A stretch of DNA of 64,000 bases from Pinus tabuliformis (GCA_031772625.1 CM062819.1:1236015897-1236079896), one strand, 5' to 3'. Counted from the first letter of the stretch, positions 1 through 10,527 are shown. Notes: a model not told the origin generated them from the sequence alone. Numbers and translations are program-made.

Positions 1-330
1 TAGGTTCCATCCTTGCGAAGCAGCAAGGGCTATGATCGAGCGGGTGGTGGTATATCGGACAACAGGTGCAAATATCTCGTCATAGTCTATATCTTCCTTC
101 TGGGAGAAGCCACGAGCGACAAAACGAGCCTTATACTTTTCCGTACTTCCATCAACTGCATGCTTTATCTTGTAAAGCCATTTTGAAGTGACAATTGCTT
201 TGTCCTGGGGTCTGGGTACCACATCCGAAACATCGTTTTTCATGATGGACTCATATTCCTCGATCCTAGCATCCTTACATACTTGATGTTTGACAGCATC
301 ACGAAGGCTCATTTTGGATGATCGTGCTCA
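1..330 (-). pseudogene. Copia-A reverse transcriptase, N-terminal part
   Basis: The minus-strand translation contains the conserved start of the copia RT domain: a block like NDVSDVVPRPQDK, then KWLYKIKHAVDGS, KARFVARGFSQKE and DYDEIFAPV, ending in the helix before the catalytic motif A at the window edge. The frame is open from about 290 to 1, with a stop just upstream at about 294-300 (an indel or TGA after the MSTIIQNEPS segment). RT would copy the element RNA into cDNA in a cytoplasmic particle. The catalytic YVDD part lies outside the window. The stop upstream and the breaks further 5' make this part of a dead polyprotein. Confidence 0.85.
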
Positions 331-340
331 TGATGGTCAG

Positions 341-1486
341 CTATCCCTGATACTTGTTCAACGTCTTACTTTCACGGAAGGTTCCTCTGGGTGCAATGTG
401 TCCTTCAGCATCATCAAGTGTCCCCCTAAGCCATGAAGGCCTCTTCCTAGAAGAGGAAGGCTCTTGCAGAGGAGGCTTAATAGGATACATAGTTTCTTCC
501 ACATCAGGCATCGTCTCATCTTCCTTTTCCTTCGGTTTCTCGATGTCAGCGTCTTTAGATCCCCTTAAAGTAGGAAGATTGTCTACTTTGCTAAGAGCCA
601 TATCTTCGTCAAAGGTGACATCATGACTAATCTCGACTTCCCTTAGTATTTTCGCTATAGCCCACGAAGATTCCTTTCTTTCTAGATGCACCCAATTTAT
701 TCCTTTTCTCTTTCGGCACATGAAAATATATAGGGCTTCCAAAAATTCTAAAATGAGATACGTCAAGTTTCTTACCAGTGAACATCTCTTCGAGAGTCTT
801 GGAACCCAATGCTTGATGAGGGCATTAGTTTTGTACATATACGGCGGTATTTGCAGCTTCGGCCCATAGAAACTTCGGAAATCTTTGATCATGGAGCATA
901 GCACGGACAGCTTCCACAATTGTATGATTCTTCCTTTCCGCCACACCATTCTGCTCAGGAGTATATGGTGTAGTAGTCTCCCTCTTAATGCTAGCCTCAT
1001 TGCAAAAGTCATGAAACTCATCGGATTCATATTCAATCCCATTATCAGTCCTTAAGGTCTTGATCTTCTTTTCAGTCTGATTTTCGATCAAGGCTTTGAA
1101 GTGCCGAAACCAGGAGAACACTTCATCCTTCTTTTTCAAGAAGTATATCCAAGTCTTGCGAGAATAATCATCTGTAAAAGTGAGGTAATATAAATATTCT
1201 CCCAAGGAGTTCACAGGCATCATACCGGATATGTCTGAGTGAACCAACTGCATTATATCGGAGGTCTTGCTTTGGCTTGAGAGGAATGGTCCCCTTTTGA
1301 GCTTTCCTTCGGCACATCCTGGACATACACCTTCTTGCTCTAATCTGAATTCGGGCATCCTAGTTACCATTTTTCTCACATCGGGTAGAGCTTTATAATG
1401 AAGGTGAGCAAACCTTCGATGCCATAGTTCGGACTGAAGGGATGTGTCACAAGACATGACACCCAGCGGACTTCTTCCGACCTGAT
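341..1486 (-). pseudogene. Copia-A integrase with GAG-pre-integrase zinc domain
   Basis: Right to left the translation gives the GAG-pre-integrase segment (LWHRRFAHLHYKAL, then CPGCAEGK, an HHCC-type zinc site). The integrase core follows with the first Asp in VHSDISG, the second in TDNGIEYES, and the Glu region TPEQNGVAERKN, so all three DDE positions are present. The C-terminal part continues through FRIFGSPIYFHVPKEKR to the acidic linker before RT. Breaks: a stop at about 825, where an Arg codon of the NRCPHQ motif is expected, and a deletion of roughly 28 bases near 640 that shifts the frame inside GYSENTKG. The upstream end is the Penelope insertion at 1487-1498. Closest relatives in the window are copia-D and copia-E. 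Confidence 0.88.
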
Positions 1487-1699
1487 ATAATGAATCAATA
1501 GAAGAGTTTAGGCTTCTGTGATCCATATCAAGTTTACAAAAGATTCTTCGGCGAAGATCACATGAAACATCATTTGTCGACGCGTTTCGAACCAACCAGT
1601 GTGGTTCATCGTCAGGACAAGTTGAAGAAACAGATCCAGCTTAGCAAGTTAAATAGACAGAGCAAAGCCTCCACCGGCTAAAGAGACCAATAGCTACTT

Positions 1700-2510
1700 T
1701 TGACTAGGTACCGGGGTCAAAACCCTTTTTAATAATTAAAGGGAAAAAGTTACCCTAGGGGAACCAATAAAAATAATTTTATGATAATAGTTAGTTAAAA
1801 ATATTAATAAATAATTAAAATATTAAGTAAAAATTAATTCATGATAATAGTTAGTTAAAATAAATAATTAAAAAATTATATTTAAGGAAAAGAATTTTCC
1901 TGGGGGACCAATCCCTTAGACTAAATTAAATAAAAATAATTTAAAGATAATAGTTTGTTAAAAATATTAATAATCCATGATAATAGTTAGCTAAAATAAA
2001 TAATTAAAAATTATATTTAAGGGAAAAAATACCCTAGGGGGGACCAAAAATAAAATAAATAGAAATAATTTAATAATAATAGTTAGCTAAAAATATTAAT
2101 AAATAATAGAAATGTTAGTTAAATTAGTAACTAAAATAATTCATAAAAATCATTTAATGATAATAAAAATATTAATAAATAATTGAAATGTTAGTTAAAA
2201 ATAATATATAAATAATAAGTTAAAAATAAATTAAAATTTTATAAAAATAATAAATAATTAAAATGGTAAGTTAAATTAGAGGAATTAAAAACAAGACTAT
2301 TTATGAAAAATTAACATAAGTCAAAAAAAAAAAATAATAGTAATAATAATAATAAATAAATAAATAAAATAAAATAAAAATAAATAAATAAATAAAAGTT
2401 AATAAATAATAAAAATAAAAAAAAAAGATAAAAATCAAAATCAAAAATAAAATAAAAATGAAATAAAATAAATAAATAAAAGTTAACAAAAAAAAAAGGA
2501 CGACTAGGTC
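1700..2510 (-). repeat. AT-rich 3' region of the Penelope-like element with degenerate 130-150-bp repeats
   Basis: Three diverged copies of a block begin near 1739, 1888 and 2018. Each has a purine-rich AAGGGAAAAA start, a CCCTAGGGG-like core and a GATAATAGTTAG...AAAAATATTAAT tail. Beyond about 2310 the sequence collapses into AAT/AAAT simple repeats (to 2500). No coding potential: the only open frame here is a low-complexity Phe/Ile/Tyr translation of the simple repeat. Confidence 0.7.
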
Positions 2511-3745
2511 GAGAGTGCTAGGACCCAACACCGACTGATCTTCCAGCCATCATCTCTATTGAGATTATTCGGCCTCTTTTCAATCTCAAGCGCCTCCCTA
2601 AATTTCCGATGATGGAAGTGCGAAACCTTAGCAATAACACTAGCTTCCTCAATACAAACATGATGATTGGTTTTCTCAGCATGCTCAGCTAAAGTGGAAG
2701 ACTTAGTTCGCCTATGCCTAAGGTCTGCTGCATGCTCACTAATCCTTTGATTAATGGAGCGACCAGTTTCCCCAATGTAGGGGGTCCCACAGGAACAGGG
2801 GATCAAGTACACCCCTTTCATATCTTTAGGGTCGATAGGATCCTTCGCGGATCGGAGGGACATGCGAATGGTGTTCAGGGGCCTAAAGGTCACAGGGACA
2901 CTATGCGTCCTGAGAATCCTACCAATCTTATCAGTGGTCCCCTGAACATACGGCAGATGGACACCTGGAACTCGCTCCTTTGGTGCTTGTTGGGACAACG
3001 AATTCTTGGAAGCTTTAAGGAAAGCCCTCTGACCCATGAATCTACTATAGCCATTCTCAACAAAGACATCAAGGAGATGGGATTTTTCTTTCTCAAAACT
3101 CTTCTTATCCGAGATCCTTAGAGCCTGAGTAGCAAGGGTATTGAGAACACCCATCTTTTGAGCCAGGAAATGATGGGAACTGGCATGAAGATACTGTTCA
3201 GTATGCGTTTTCTTCCGAAAAACTTGGTGGCCGAGGGAACCATCACTGTTCCTAGAAATAAGAATATCGAGGAACGGAAGGCAACCATCGACCTCCTGCT
3301 CCATAGTGAACTTAATGGCAGAGGATTGATTATTGAGATGATTGAAGAAGAGATCTTCTTTTTGGCCGTGAGGCCAGATAACATTGGTGTCATCCACATA
3401 TCTTCTCCAAAGCTTTGGCAAGAGCCGGGAAGAGTTTAGAGCCTTGGACTCAAAATCTTCCATGAAAAGATTAGCAACGACAGGGGAAAGGGGTGAGCCC
3501 ATGGCAACCCCGCAGGTTTGCTCGAAGAACTCTCCCTCAAAACAGAAAAACGTAGAAGTGAGACAGATCTCAACTAACTTAGCAGTGTCAGGATCTGTTA
3601 GGCGGTTGATTACCTCCATGGCCTCACTAATAGGGATGCAAGTGAAGAGGGAAACAACATCAAAACTAACAAGAATGTCCCCAGGGTCAAGCTTGATGTC
3701 CTTGAGCTCCCTAATGAAGGAAGCCGAGTCCTTTGTAAAATAATG
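2504..3745 (-). CDS. Penelope-like RT-GIY-YIG endonuclease, N-terminally truncated
   Basis: The frame is open from the element's 5' breakpoint to a stop at 2504 without a single interruption; the first ATG is at 3619 and gives 371 residues. Upstream of that ATG the frame holds RT motif A, ILVSFDVVSLFTCIP, so the ATG is not the native start. Counting from the ATG: GVAMGSPLSP at 37-46, catalytic YVDD at 74-77, LPFLDILISR at 114-123. The C-terminal endonuclease has GVY at 269-271, YIGETGR at 281-287, and the EIEKRPNNLNRDDGW block at 345-359, which carries the expected catalytic Glu. In intact PLEs the endonuclease nicks target DNA and the RT primes there. The intact frame contrasts with the broken copia host, so the insertion is younger than part of that decay. 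Confidence 0.93.
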   Translation of the reverse strand, partial: HYFTKDSASFIRELKDIKLDPGDILVSFDVVSLFTCIPISEAMEVINRLTDPDTAKLVEICLTSTFFCFEGEFFEQTCGVAMGSPLSPVVANLFMEDFESKALNSSRLLPKLWRRYVDDTNVIWPHGQKEDLFFNHLNNQSSAIKFTMEQEVDGCLPFLDILISRNSDGSLGHQVFRKKTHTEQYLHASSHHFLAQKMGVLNTLATQALRISDKKSFEKEKSHLLDVFVENGYSRFMGQRAFLKASKNSLSQQAPKERVPGVHLPYVQGTTDKIGRILRTHSVPVTFRPLNTIRMSLRSAKDPIDPKDMKGVYLIPCSCGTPYIGETGRSINQRISEHAADLRHRRTKSSTLAEHAEKTNHHVCIEEASVIAKVSHFHHRKFREALEIEKRPNNLNRDDGWKISRCWVLALST

Positions 3746-3773
3746 AAGAATCTTTTGTAAAATAACGAATCAA

Positions 3774-5073
3774 CTCGAAACCCAAGAGTGAAAGCATCTT
3801 TAAAGTTCTTTTTCCATACACGTACCTTGCCATCGCTAAAGGCCACCTTGTAGCCTTTGTCCTCCATTGCCGAAATGGACACCAGGTTCTTTTTGAGATC
3901 AGGTACATATAATACATCTTGTAAATGGATTGTATTTCCCTGATTCAATTGAAGAGTGACATTCCTTACGCCTTTCACAGGATATTTTGAATTGTCCCCA
4001 AGAACCATTTCCAGGTTGGTCTCCTTCTCTACCAAATTAAAGGGAGCTTCTTTCTAACCAGTGAAATGCCTTGACGCACCACTATCAATAAGCCAATTTC
4101 CCAGCGAGTCCGGGGGAGCAGTAGTAGAGGGAGCCGTTGATAGATAATATTCATCTTGCTTATTGTTAACAGTGTTAGATTCATACCTAGAGTTTATTGC
4201 CTTCTTGCAGGGTTGTCCTCTTCCTTGATTTCCGACATTTCTTTTACCTCTGCAATTTGACCTGCCATTCCTTTGATTGCCTTGAGAGTGATTTTGATCA
4301 TCGTCCCAGTGTGAGTCCCTTTTATCAGGGCACTCCCTTGCATAGTGGCCCGTTTCATTGCAATTGTAACATCGTCATTTTCTTCCACCCTTCGGTCTAG
4401 CCTTTCCTTTGAATTTAGCCCCGAAATTGTTTCTTCTTTTAGCATGAGAAGAAAAAGCAGAGGGATGGCCTTTAAGTATGGGCATTTCTTGCTCTTCCAT
4501 CCTTGTTTCTTCTTGAATGCATCTAGCCATCAATTCCTCAAATCCAGGAATTACGTTATTGTTGAGAAGAGTAGTCCTGAATATATACCATTTAGGTGGC
4601 AATCCTCCGAGAGTTGTGAGTGTCATTTCCCTATCAGGAATTACTTCCCCAATAGATAGGAGATCGTTCTTGATCTCGATGATCCTTAAGAAATATGCTT
4701 GCATACTCTCATTTTTGCCCTTCTTAATTTCTTTCAGCTTATTTCTAAGGAACAAAACTTGATTTGCATCATTAACTTTAAATAAACTCACTAGTCTATC
4801 ATAGATTTCCTTGGAGGTGGTCAGCTCAGAAACATAGGCCACCAGGCGCTTGTTGATAGAGTCTCGGATGATCTTCCTTGCTTTGACTTCTCCCTTGGTC
4901 CATTTGTTCCTAGCAGCGGCAGATGCATTTGATGGAGGCTCAACAATTTTGCCTCTCACATGGTCCAACACTTCCTGCTCTTCTAATGTTAGATCGAGAG
5001 ACATCTTCCATCCATGATAGTTAGACTTCTCACAGAGTTCGTTTTCAGCAGGGAAGAGTGTTGAGGACCCCAT
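3774..5073 (-). pseudogene. Copia-A gag, zinc knuckle and protease
   Basis: The gag start at 5073 is supported by position (about 85 bases after the primer site) and by the family opening (MGSSTLFPAENEL...). The gag segment includes NYHGWKMSLDLTLEEQE and the TSKEIYDRLVSLFKV and LPPKWYIFRTTLLNN blocks. A TGA at 4375-4377 replaces a Gly codon just before the CCHC knuckle CYNCNETGHYAREC. The aspartic protease motif is LIDSGASRHF, followed by an in-frame TAG at 4054-4056. The frame then runs to the Penelope insertion at 3774. Gag would form the particle, the knuckle binds RNA, and the protease matures the polyprotein. Two nonsense changes make this copy inactive. Confidence 0.88.
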
Positions 5074-5156
5074 GATTTCTTTAAGATAGCCTTGCCAACC
5101 TTCTCTTCAGTGATTGCTCTTGCTCTTGCTCTTGCTTGGGCTTTGGCTTCACCTCA

Positions 5157-5168
5157 GCTCTGATACCA
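5157..5168 (-). other. Copia-A primer binding site
   Basis: On the minus strand this reads TGGTATCAGAGC, the complement of the 3' end of plant initiator-Met tRNA, and it abuts the LTR end at 5169. The same 12 bases follow the 5' LTRs of copia-B, -C, -D and the TRIM. Confidence 0.9.
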
Positions 5169-6130
5169 TGTTAATTTATGGTATGTTCTATGCTTAGAGC
5201 AGTTTACTTCTTTTTTTTTTATTAGCCACAGATTAACAATCACGTATACATAAATTAAAGTGCAGATAAAACATTAAATGATCAATAGAAAACAAGCCAA
5301 GACAAGAGACACAACATGTGGCGACTAGCCAGGGACAAACCCCAATGCGGGGAAACCCTTTGATCAAATCTTCTTTTATCTTCAATAGTTTAGTAGAGAG
5401 AAATAGTACTAAATCATAATTCTGTAATTTTATATCAACAGCAGCAAACCCTAGATCAGCAAAGTCAAACTTGGTCAAACGAGTGGAAATTGACCTCCAA
5501 TATGTTTGGTCAATTTCTGGTCAGCTAACCCTCAAACAGCCTGAAGAAACAACCCTTGAACAGCCCTAAAAATGCAGTCAAACTGCAGTTGACTGAAGTC
5601 AACTTGTTGCCCCAAACTAGGGCAGTCAACACCGGTCAAACCAGAGGTCAGATCACCTCGGTTTTCGTGCCAAAATCTGCGGCCTGCCTAGGAGAGGTAG
5701 CCACACCAAATCCGCACTCCTAGATGGTCAACGCTGGTCAAAGAGATGACCTGCAGCCCCTGCGTCCTTCTTCCTGTGTCTGCCTTGCCCTACTGCGTCT
5801 TCTTTTCCAGCCACATGTGTGAGAGAGAGAGAGGCTCCTTTGATGCGTAGGAGAGAGAGAAGATGAGTGATGAGATGAGTTGCAAATGACTCAACCTCTC
5901 TTCTATTTATATGAAACGTTGGGCATGAGTGCCACACACTTAGCTACTGGCTGACCTTGACAATTTGTCAAGTAATTAGAAATAAATTCATATCTCCATA
6001 AATACTTGTCGGAATCGGATGATCTTTAGATCAATCCTACACCTCTCGACGAGAGGAATCTAGGAAAAATATCAGCAGCCATAAATAAGGTGACCCACAT
6101 GGAGTTTGGCCCTATTTGCCAATTTTAACA
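5169..6130 (-). repeat. Copia-A 5' LTR (962 bp)
   Basis: Bounded by the family termini: reading the minus strand it starts TGTTAAAATTGG near 6130 and ends TTAACA at 5169, directly beside the primer site. It has a TATA-like box (minus TATAAATA, 5904-5911). The part downstream of the TATA box (about 5450-5780) is rich in GGTCAA/TTGACC and AGTCAA/TTGACT motifs. The GGGGTTTGTCCCTGGCTAG block near 5330-5350 is shared with the LTRs of copia-B, -D and -E. Confidence 0.9.
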
Positions 6131-7302
6131 CAAATGAATAGTGTTACCATGATTTAATTGAAGGGTAACATTCCCTACTCCCTTCATGGGATAGGTGGCA
6201 TCATTTCCAAGGATGATCTCCAAGTTTGTCTCCTTTTCTATCAGATTAGAGAGGGCTTCCTTGCATTTGGTGAAATGCCTTGAGGCACCACTATCAATCA
6301 ACCAATTTCCCAAAGTGTTTGGAGGAGAGGCAGTGGAGAGGGCCAATAAAAGATAGTAGTCTTTTTGCTTATTGTTAACAACATTTGATTCTTCATACGT
6401 GGAGTTCCTTGATTTCTTGGAGGGTCGTCCATTTCCTTGATGTCCCGCATTCCTTTTTCCTTTGCCATTGAACCTTCCATTCCTTTGATCATTGTTGTTG
6501 AAGTTGCCCCTAGAATGATTGTGATCATCATCATGCGATGTGTCCCTTCTATTTGGACACTCCCTTGCATAGTGGCCAAACTTATTGCAAACAAAGCACC
6601 TGCCTTTCCTTCCTCCCTTAGATCCAGGCTTTCCATGGAAATGACCTTTAGACCCTGCATTTCTCCTTTTGGCATGAGCAGAGAATGCAGTGGGGTTGCT
6701 TTTATTAGAAGGCATTTCTTGCTCCACCATTCTTGTTTCTTCTTGAATGCATCTCGACATCAATTTTTCAAACCCTGGAATTCAATCATTGTTGAGGAGA
6801 GTGGTTCTAAAGACATACCACTCAGGTGGGATTCCTTCAAGGGTGGTGAGAGTAAGTTTCCTGTCAGGAATGACTTCTCCAATCGAGAGTAGATCATTCT
6901 TGATCTCAGTGATCCTCAAGAAATAGGATTGAATATCCTCGTCCTTGCCCTTCTTAATATCCTTCAACTTATTCTTGAGAAAGAGAATTTGATTAGCATT
7001 ACTAACCTTGAACATGCCAACCAACCTATCGTATATCTCCTTGGAGGTCTTCAATTCGGAGATATAGGCCACCAGATGCTTGTCAATGGAATCCCTGATA
7101 ATCTTCTTCGCTTTGACTTCAGCCTTATTGTACTTGGTCTTTGCAGCAGTCGATGCATTTGAAGGAGGCTCAGGGATTTTACCCTGCACATGGTCCATCA
7201 CTTCTTTTCTTCCAAGGTCAAATCAAGAGACATCTTCCATCCATGATAGTCAGATTTATCATGAAGCTTGTCTTCAACTGGGAATTAGGATGAGGAACCC
7301 AT
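6131..7302 (-). pseudogene. Copia-B gag, zinc knuckle and protease (interrupted)
   Basis: The start at 7302 opens with the family N terminus, then DYHGWKMSLDLTLEE. A one-base indel near 7203 (after the EEKK run) shifts the frame. The main gag block follows (TSKEIYDRLVGMFKVSNANQ, PPEWYVFRTTLLNND). A TGA at about 6780 replaces an Arg codon. After it the frame is open through the CCHC knuckle CFVCNKFGHYAREC, an Asn/Gly/Arg-rich stretch, and the protease motif LIDSGASRHF, to the copia-A insertion after GNTIHL. Substrate and role are as for copia-A gag. Two lesions plus the insertion make it non-functional. Confidence 0.87.
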
Positions 7303-7376
7303 TGTACCTTTTGTCCTTGTCCAACTGTCTTTGGTGATTGCTCTTTCACTCTTGCTTGGGCTTTGTCTTCACCTCA

Positions 7377-7388
7377 GCTCTGATACCA
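7377..7388 (-). other. Copia-B primer binding site
   Basis: Minus-strand TGGTATCAGAGC directly adjoining the LTR end at 7389; exact match to the initiator-Met tRNA type site. Confidence 0.9.
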
Positions 7389-8279
7389 TGTTAATTTTAG
7401 GCAACAATGATATGTTCTATGCTTTAGAGCAAGTTTACTTCAATTTCTTTATTAGCCCAATATCAATATTTAGATTAGCAATCACATCAACATGATAGTA
7501 AAATGCAAATAGAACATAAACATAAACAGTAGAAGACAAGCCAAGACAAGAGAACACAAGATGTGGCACCAGCCAGGGACAAACCCCAATGTGGGGAAAC
7601 CCTTGATCAAATCTTCTTTTAGACTTCAATATTTCAGCAAAGAGAGGTAGTACAATTTACAAATCTGATCATTTATAACAGCAGCAAAAGAGCCCTAACC
7701 AGAAAAGTCAATAGGGCAGATTTGACCCTCAGCAAATCAGTCAATTTCAGTCAACTTCATCCTCCAAACAGCAAGATAAAACAGCCCTCAAAACAGTGAA
7801 ATTCAGCCCAGTCAAAGTTTGGTCAAACAGCCCACCTGCGGTCAGCCCTAGCTGCAGTGAACATTGGTCAACACTTGGTCAAACTGTCCAAAAATTCGGT
7901 CTCCTGAAATTTCGGCCTCCTGAAATTTCACTCTCTTGAAATTTCGGCCTCCTGAAATCCGTACGCAATCAATGAGAAGAGAGAAAGAGAAGTGTGAAAA
8001 TGTGTGTGTCCAAATGAGACTAAGTCACCTTCTATTTATATGCAACGTTGAGGATGAATAGACGTGACTGTTGGGCTTTTGAGCCTACATAAGTTTGTTG
8101 GCCGACCTTGACAATTTGACCATAATCAAAATAAATTCATAACTTCATTTGTACATGTCGGAATCGAATGATCTATAGATCAATCCTAGACCTCTCGGAG
8201 AGAGGAATCCAAGAAAAATATCAGCTATCATAAATAAGATGACCTATGTGGAGTTTGACCCTAGTTGTCAATTTTAACA
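7389..8279 (-). repeat. Copia-B 5' LTR (891 bp)
   Basis: Minus-strand termini TGTTAAAATTG...TTAACA. TATA-like box at 8033-8040. Near 7895-7965 there is a short tandem array with a period of about 17 bases built on CTCCTGAAATTTCGGC, also found in the copia-D LTRs. TTGACC/TTGACT motifs are frequent between 7690 and 7890. Confidence 0.9.
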
Positions 8280-9256
8280 GCGATGCTAGTACACAGTTTG
8301 CCACTAGCTTAATATCTCTTCAATCTCTCTTGAATTCTATGTGGGATCTGAAGAGAATATTTCTTTTAGAGGAGTGGTGTGCTTTGTCATTTACCCACAA
8401 ACCAGAGGGAGAGGCCATATGCAGGCAAGTTTCATACAAGGAAAGCATATGGGCAGGAGTGCAGGAGGTGCGTAGCATTACTAAACCATTGGTAAAGGTT
8501 CTTCGATTAGTTGATGAATACAAGCCTGCAATGAGTTACTTGTATGAGGCCATGGATAGGACCAGAGAATCTAGTCGTAGCTATTATGATGATAAGGGAG
8601 ATGAGGGGTTTGAGAAACAACAACTGATATGGCCAATGATTGATGAGCGATGAAACAATACACTCCATCGTCTCATTCATGTTGCAGGGATCTACCTGAA
8701 CCACGCATTTTCTTACTCCTATGGTTTCTTCTTTGATGCTGAGGCCATGGATGGATTCTTAACTTGTGCTCAGAAGATGTTGTCACCTCCAGCGGAACAT
8801 GTTGAAATTTCTAAAGAAATGGAGATATACAGGATGGCAGATGGCACATTTAGCTTTGACATGGCTATCCATGATAAGAAAACCAAAATGTTAGGTAAGC
8901 TTTAGTTTGTTTCAATTTTCAAATTTCATTGTCTCTTCATACTTTGCTTCAACTTTCAAATTTCAATTTTTTTCTTATGTTTCTCTTATTTGTTGTAAAG
9001 GCATGGTGGAGAAGCTATGGTGCCAAAGTACCGAATCTCCAAAAGCTTGCCCTTCGAGTGCTCGGCCAAACATGTAGCTCCTCTGGATGCGAGCGCAACT
9101 AGAGTGTATTTGACAAAATACACACCAAGAAGCGCAACAGGTTAAAAGAAATTCCAAATAATCTTTTAAATTCATTAAATAATAAAAAATATAATTTATT
9201 ATTTTTATAATTATTAATTTAGAATTTATGACCCTTGTACAGGTTGGAGTTCCTAT
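8280..9256 (+). pseudogene. hAT-superfamily transposase, C-terminal half, first segment
   Basis: Plus-strand translation gives blocks typical of the plant hAT (BED-DUF659-dimerisation) family: TQFATSLISLQSLL, VKVLRLVDEYKPAMSYLYEAMDR, then (after a TGA in place of Trp at about 8651) NTLHRLIHVAGIYLNHAFSY. From 9001 follows the dimerisation domain, WWRSYGAKVPNLQKLALRVLGQTCSSSGCERN, then IHTKKRNRL. A TAG replaces the Trp of the ERNWS motif. The 8895-9000 stretch begins GTAAG and ends AAAG and may be an intron, although the phase does not join cleanly. The gene is cut at the left by copia-B and at 9257 by element X; it resumes at 22307. It once encoded a nuclear cut-and-paste transposase and is now dead. 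Confidence 0.88.
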
Positions 9257-10527
9257 TGTAAAATGTAACTACGTTCAGTCTTCATAATGACATGTAATTA
9301 TGTCATATGATCTTTGTAAATGATGAAATGAAGAGAATAATTTTTTTTTTGTAATACCTTGCTTCATAGGTTTCATGAGCAAGAGGTTTATTTTTGATGG
9401 CTCCCATTGAGAGCCTTAGGATTTGTCAAAGAGTCAATGTCATGTATAAAGATATGTCAAATGTATTCTAGTAAAATAGCCCTCCAAAGACATGCACAGT
9501 CCTCCTCTTCCTATGTCAACCTGCAAGATGAAATAATGGCTCATGTCGGCTCACTCAAGGAGACATCCATTCGATGCTCAAGTCGGATCATAATTATATG
9601 GACAAATTACTATATATAGGAGGCTAGGCTCTTCGCATTAGCACAGTTCAGACTTCGCATATCTCTGAGATTTTCGGTGGAGAAGGCAGAAAGGAGTTCA
9701 AATAGGATTCGGATGGGTACAATAAATAGGTTGGATATATTCACAGTCAAAGGGAATACGGATCCCTCTGTCTTTCGGATGGATGAGCACAGTAACAAGT
9801 TTGGATCTCCTTGATCAATAGTTCGAAAGGAATGCAGAAGATTGTCTCAATAAAAGGACTCATTCAAAGGTACAAGATGATAAAGACAAGCTCGTTCCTA
9901 CCTTACAGTGATGTGTACCTTTGTCTCGGTGTCATATCAAAGTGCAGTAAGGCTTCATTGATGACATAATAGTTCGTTGTAACTACAGTTTGTTGATGAT
10001 ACTATTGTGGCAAAGGTATCATCTTTGCGATGAAGATCTCAGTGTCAAGGCAGTGATGAAGATCTCGGTGTCAAGGCAGTGATGAAGATCTCGGTAATGA
10101 TAAGAAGGTTGAGATGAGAGAAGAGTACTTATGGCTTGGTCTTGGAGTGGCTAATAGGTCAAGGGTCTTGGCTTGGTATTCGTCAATTGGAATCTCTATA
10201 AGAAGAATTTGTGCAGGCTTTCCTCTCAAAGAGGGAGAGGTTTTGGCCCTGGCTCATAGCCTACATGCTGTGTCTCTTGTCTATTTATGTTCATGCATTG
10301 ATTACTGTTTGATGAAGAAGAACACTAAGAATCTAATGTAAAGAAGATCCTAATCTAAACAAATAAAAAGCGTCTATTTATGTTCATGCATTGATTACTG
10401 TTTGATGAAGAAGAACACTAAGAATCTAACGTAAAGAAGATCCTAATCTAAACAAATAAAAAGCATTCACAAGCAATCACTAATAGAAGAGAAATCAACT
10501 AATACTAATGCCCTAGATTTCTCAACA
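9257..10527 (+). repeat. Element X 5' LTR (1271 bp)
   Basis: Starts TGTAAAATG and ends CTCAACA next to a primer-site-like sequence. Contains a 26-bp minisatellite (about 10028-10107, 2.5 copies of a unit with GATGAAGATCTCGGTGTCAA) and a 93-bp exact-length tandem duplication (10279-10371, 10372-10464; one base different) that the 3' LTR lacks. Confidence 0.85.
10279..10464 (+). repeat. 93-bp tandem duplication in the X 5' LTR
   Basis: Two head-to-tail copies starting GTCTATTTATGTTCATGC and ending AACAAATAAAAAGC; they differ at one position (AATGT versus ACGT). The 3' LTR has a single copy (about 21039-21130), so the duplication arose after, or in the cycle of, insertion. Confidence 0.9.

Larger units (their letters stand above)
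1499..3761 (-). mobile_element. Penelope-like retroelement (EN+ PLE, Dryad-like), 5'-truncated, inserted in copia-A
   Basis: A 2.26-kb insertion that interrupts the copia-A frame exactly between the protease tail and the DSLYQVG segment. The boundaries come from a 12-bp flanking duplication, ATAATGAATCAA (1487-1498) and ATAACGAATCAA (3762-3773), one mismatch, both copia sequence. It encodes an RT of the Penelope type followed by a GIY-YIG endonuclease, then a long AT-rich 3' region. The RT begins just before catalytic motif A, so the 5' part was lost, as usual for target-primed insertions. A 17-base sequence occurs in inverted orientation near both ends (1533-1549 and 3745-3761). EN+ PLEs are an animal-type group; their presence in plants is known mainly from conifers. 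Confidence 0.93.
1..6130 (-). mobile_element. Copia-A: Ty1/copia LTR retrotransposon, 3' part off the left edge
   Basis: Read right to left: 5' LTR (5169-6130), primer binding site (5157-5168), gag, zinc knuckle, protease, integrase, and the start of reverse transcriptase, which runs off position 1. This order (integrase before RT) defines Ty1/copia. A Penelope-like element at 1499-3761 splits it at the protease/integrase junction. The element itself interrupts the protease region of copia-B, whose reading frame stops at 6131 and would continue left of the window. The coding region has several in-frame stops and a frameshift, so it is inactive. RNase H, polypurine tract and 3' LTR are not in the window, so the target duplication (expected to begin at 6131, CAAAT) cannot be confirmed. 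Confidence 0.9.
6131..8279 (-). mobile_element. Copia-B: Ty1/copia retrotransposon, 5' end only in window
   Basis: Minus-strand element of the copia-A family: 5' LTR 7389-8279, primer site 7377-7388, gag through protease, then interruption at 6131 by copia-A. Integrase onward must lie left of the window. The LTR outer end at 8279 abuts hAT transposase sequence in frame, so copia-B inserted into the hAT gene. The target duplication should be GCGAT (8280-8284) and cannot be verified because the other end is missing. Confidence 0.9.

Noticed and set aside
2301..2531. Phe/Ile/Tyr-rich frame resembling a membrane protein
   Set aside because: Translation of AAT/AAAT simple repeats in the PLE 3' region.
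2714..3743. Several plus-strand frames of 90-135 codons
   Set aside because: Antisense shadows of the Penelope RT-endonuclease frame, which has all the catalytic motifs.
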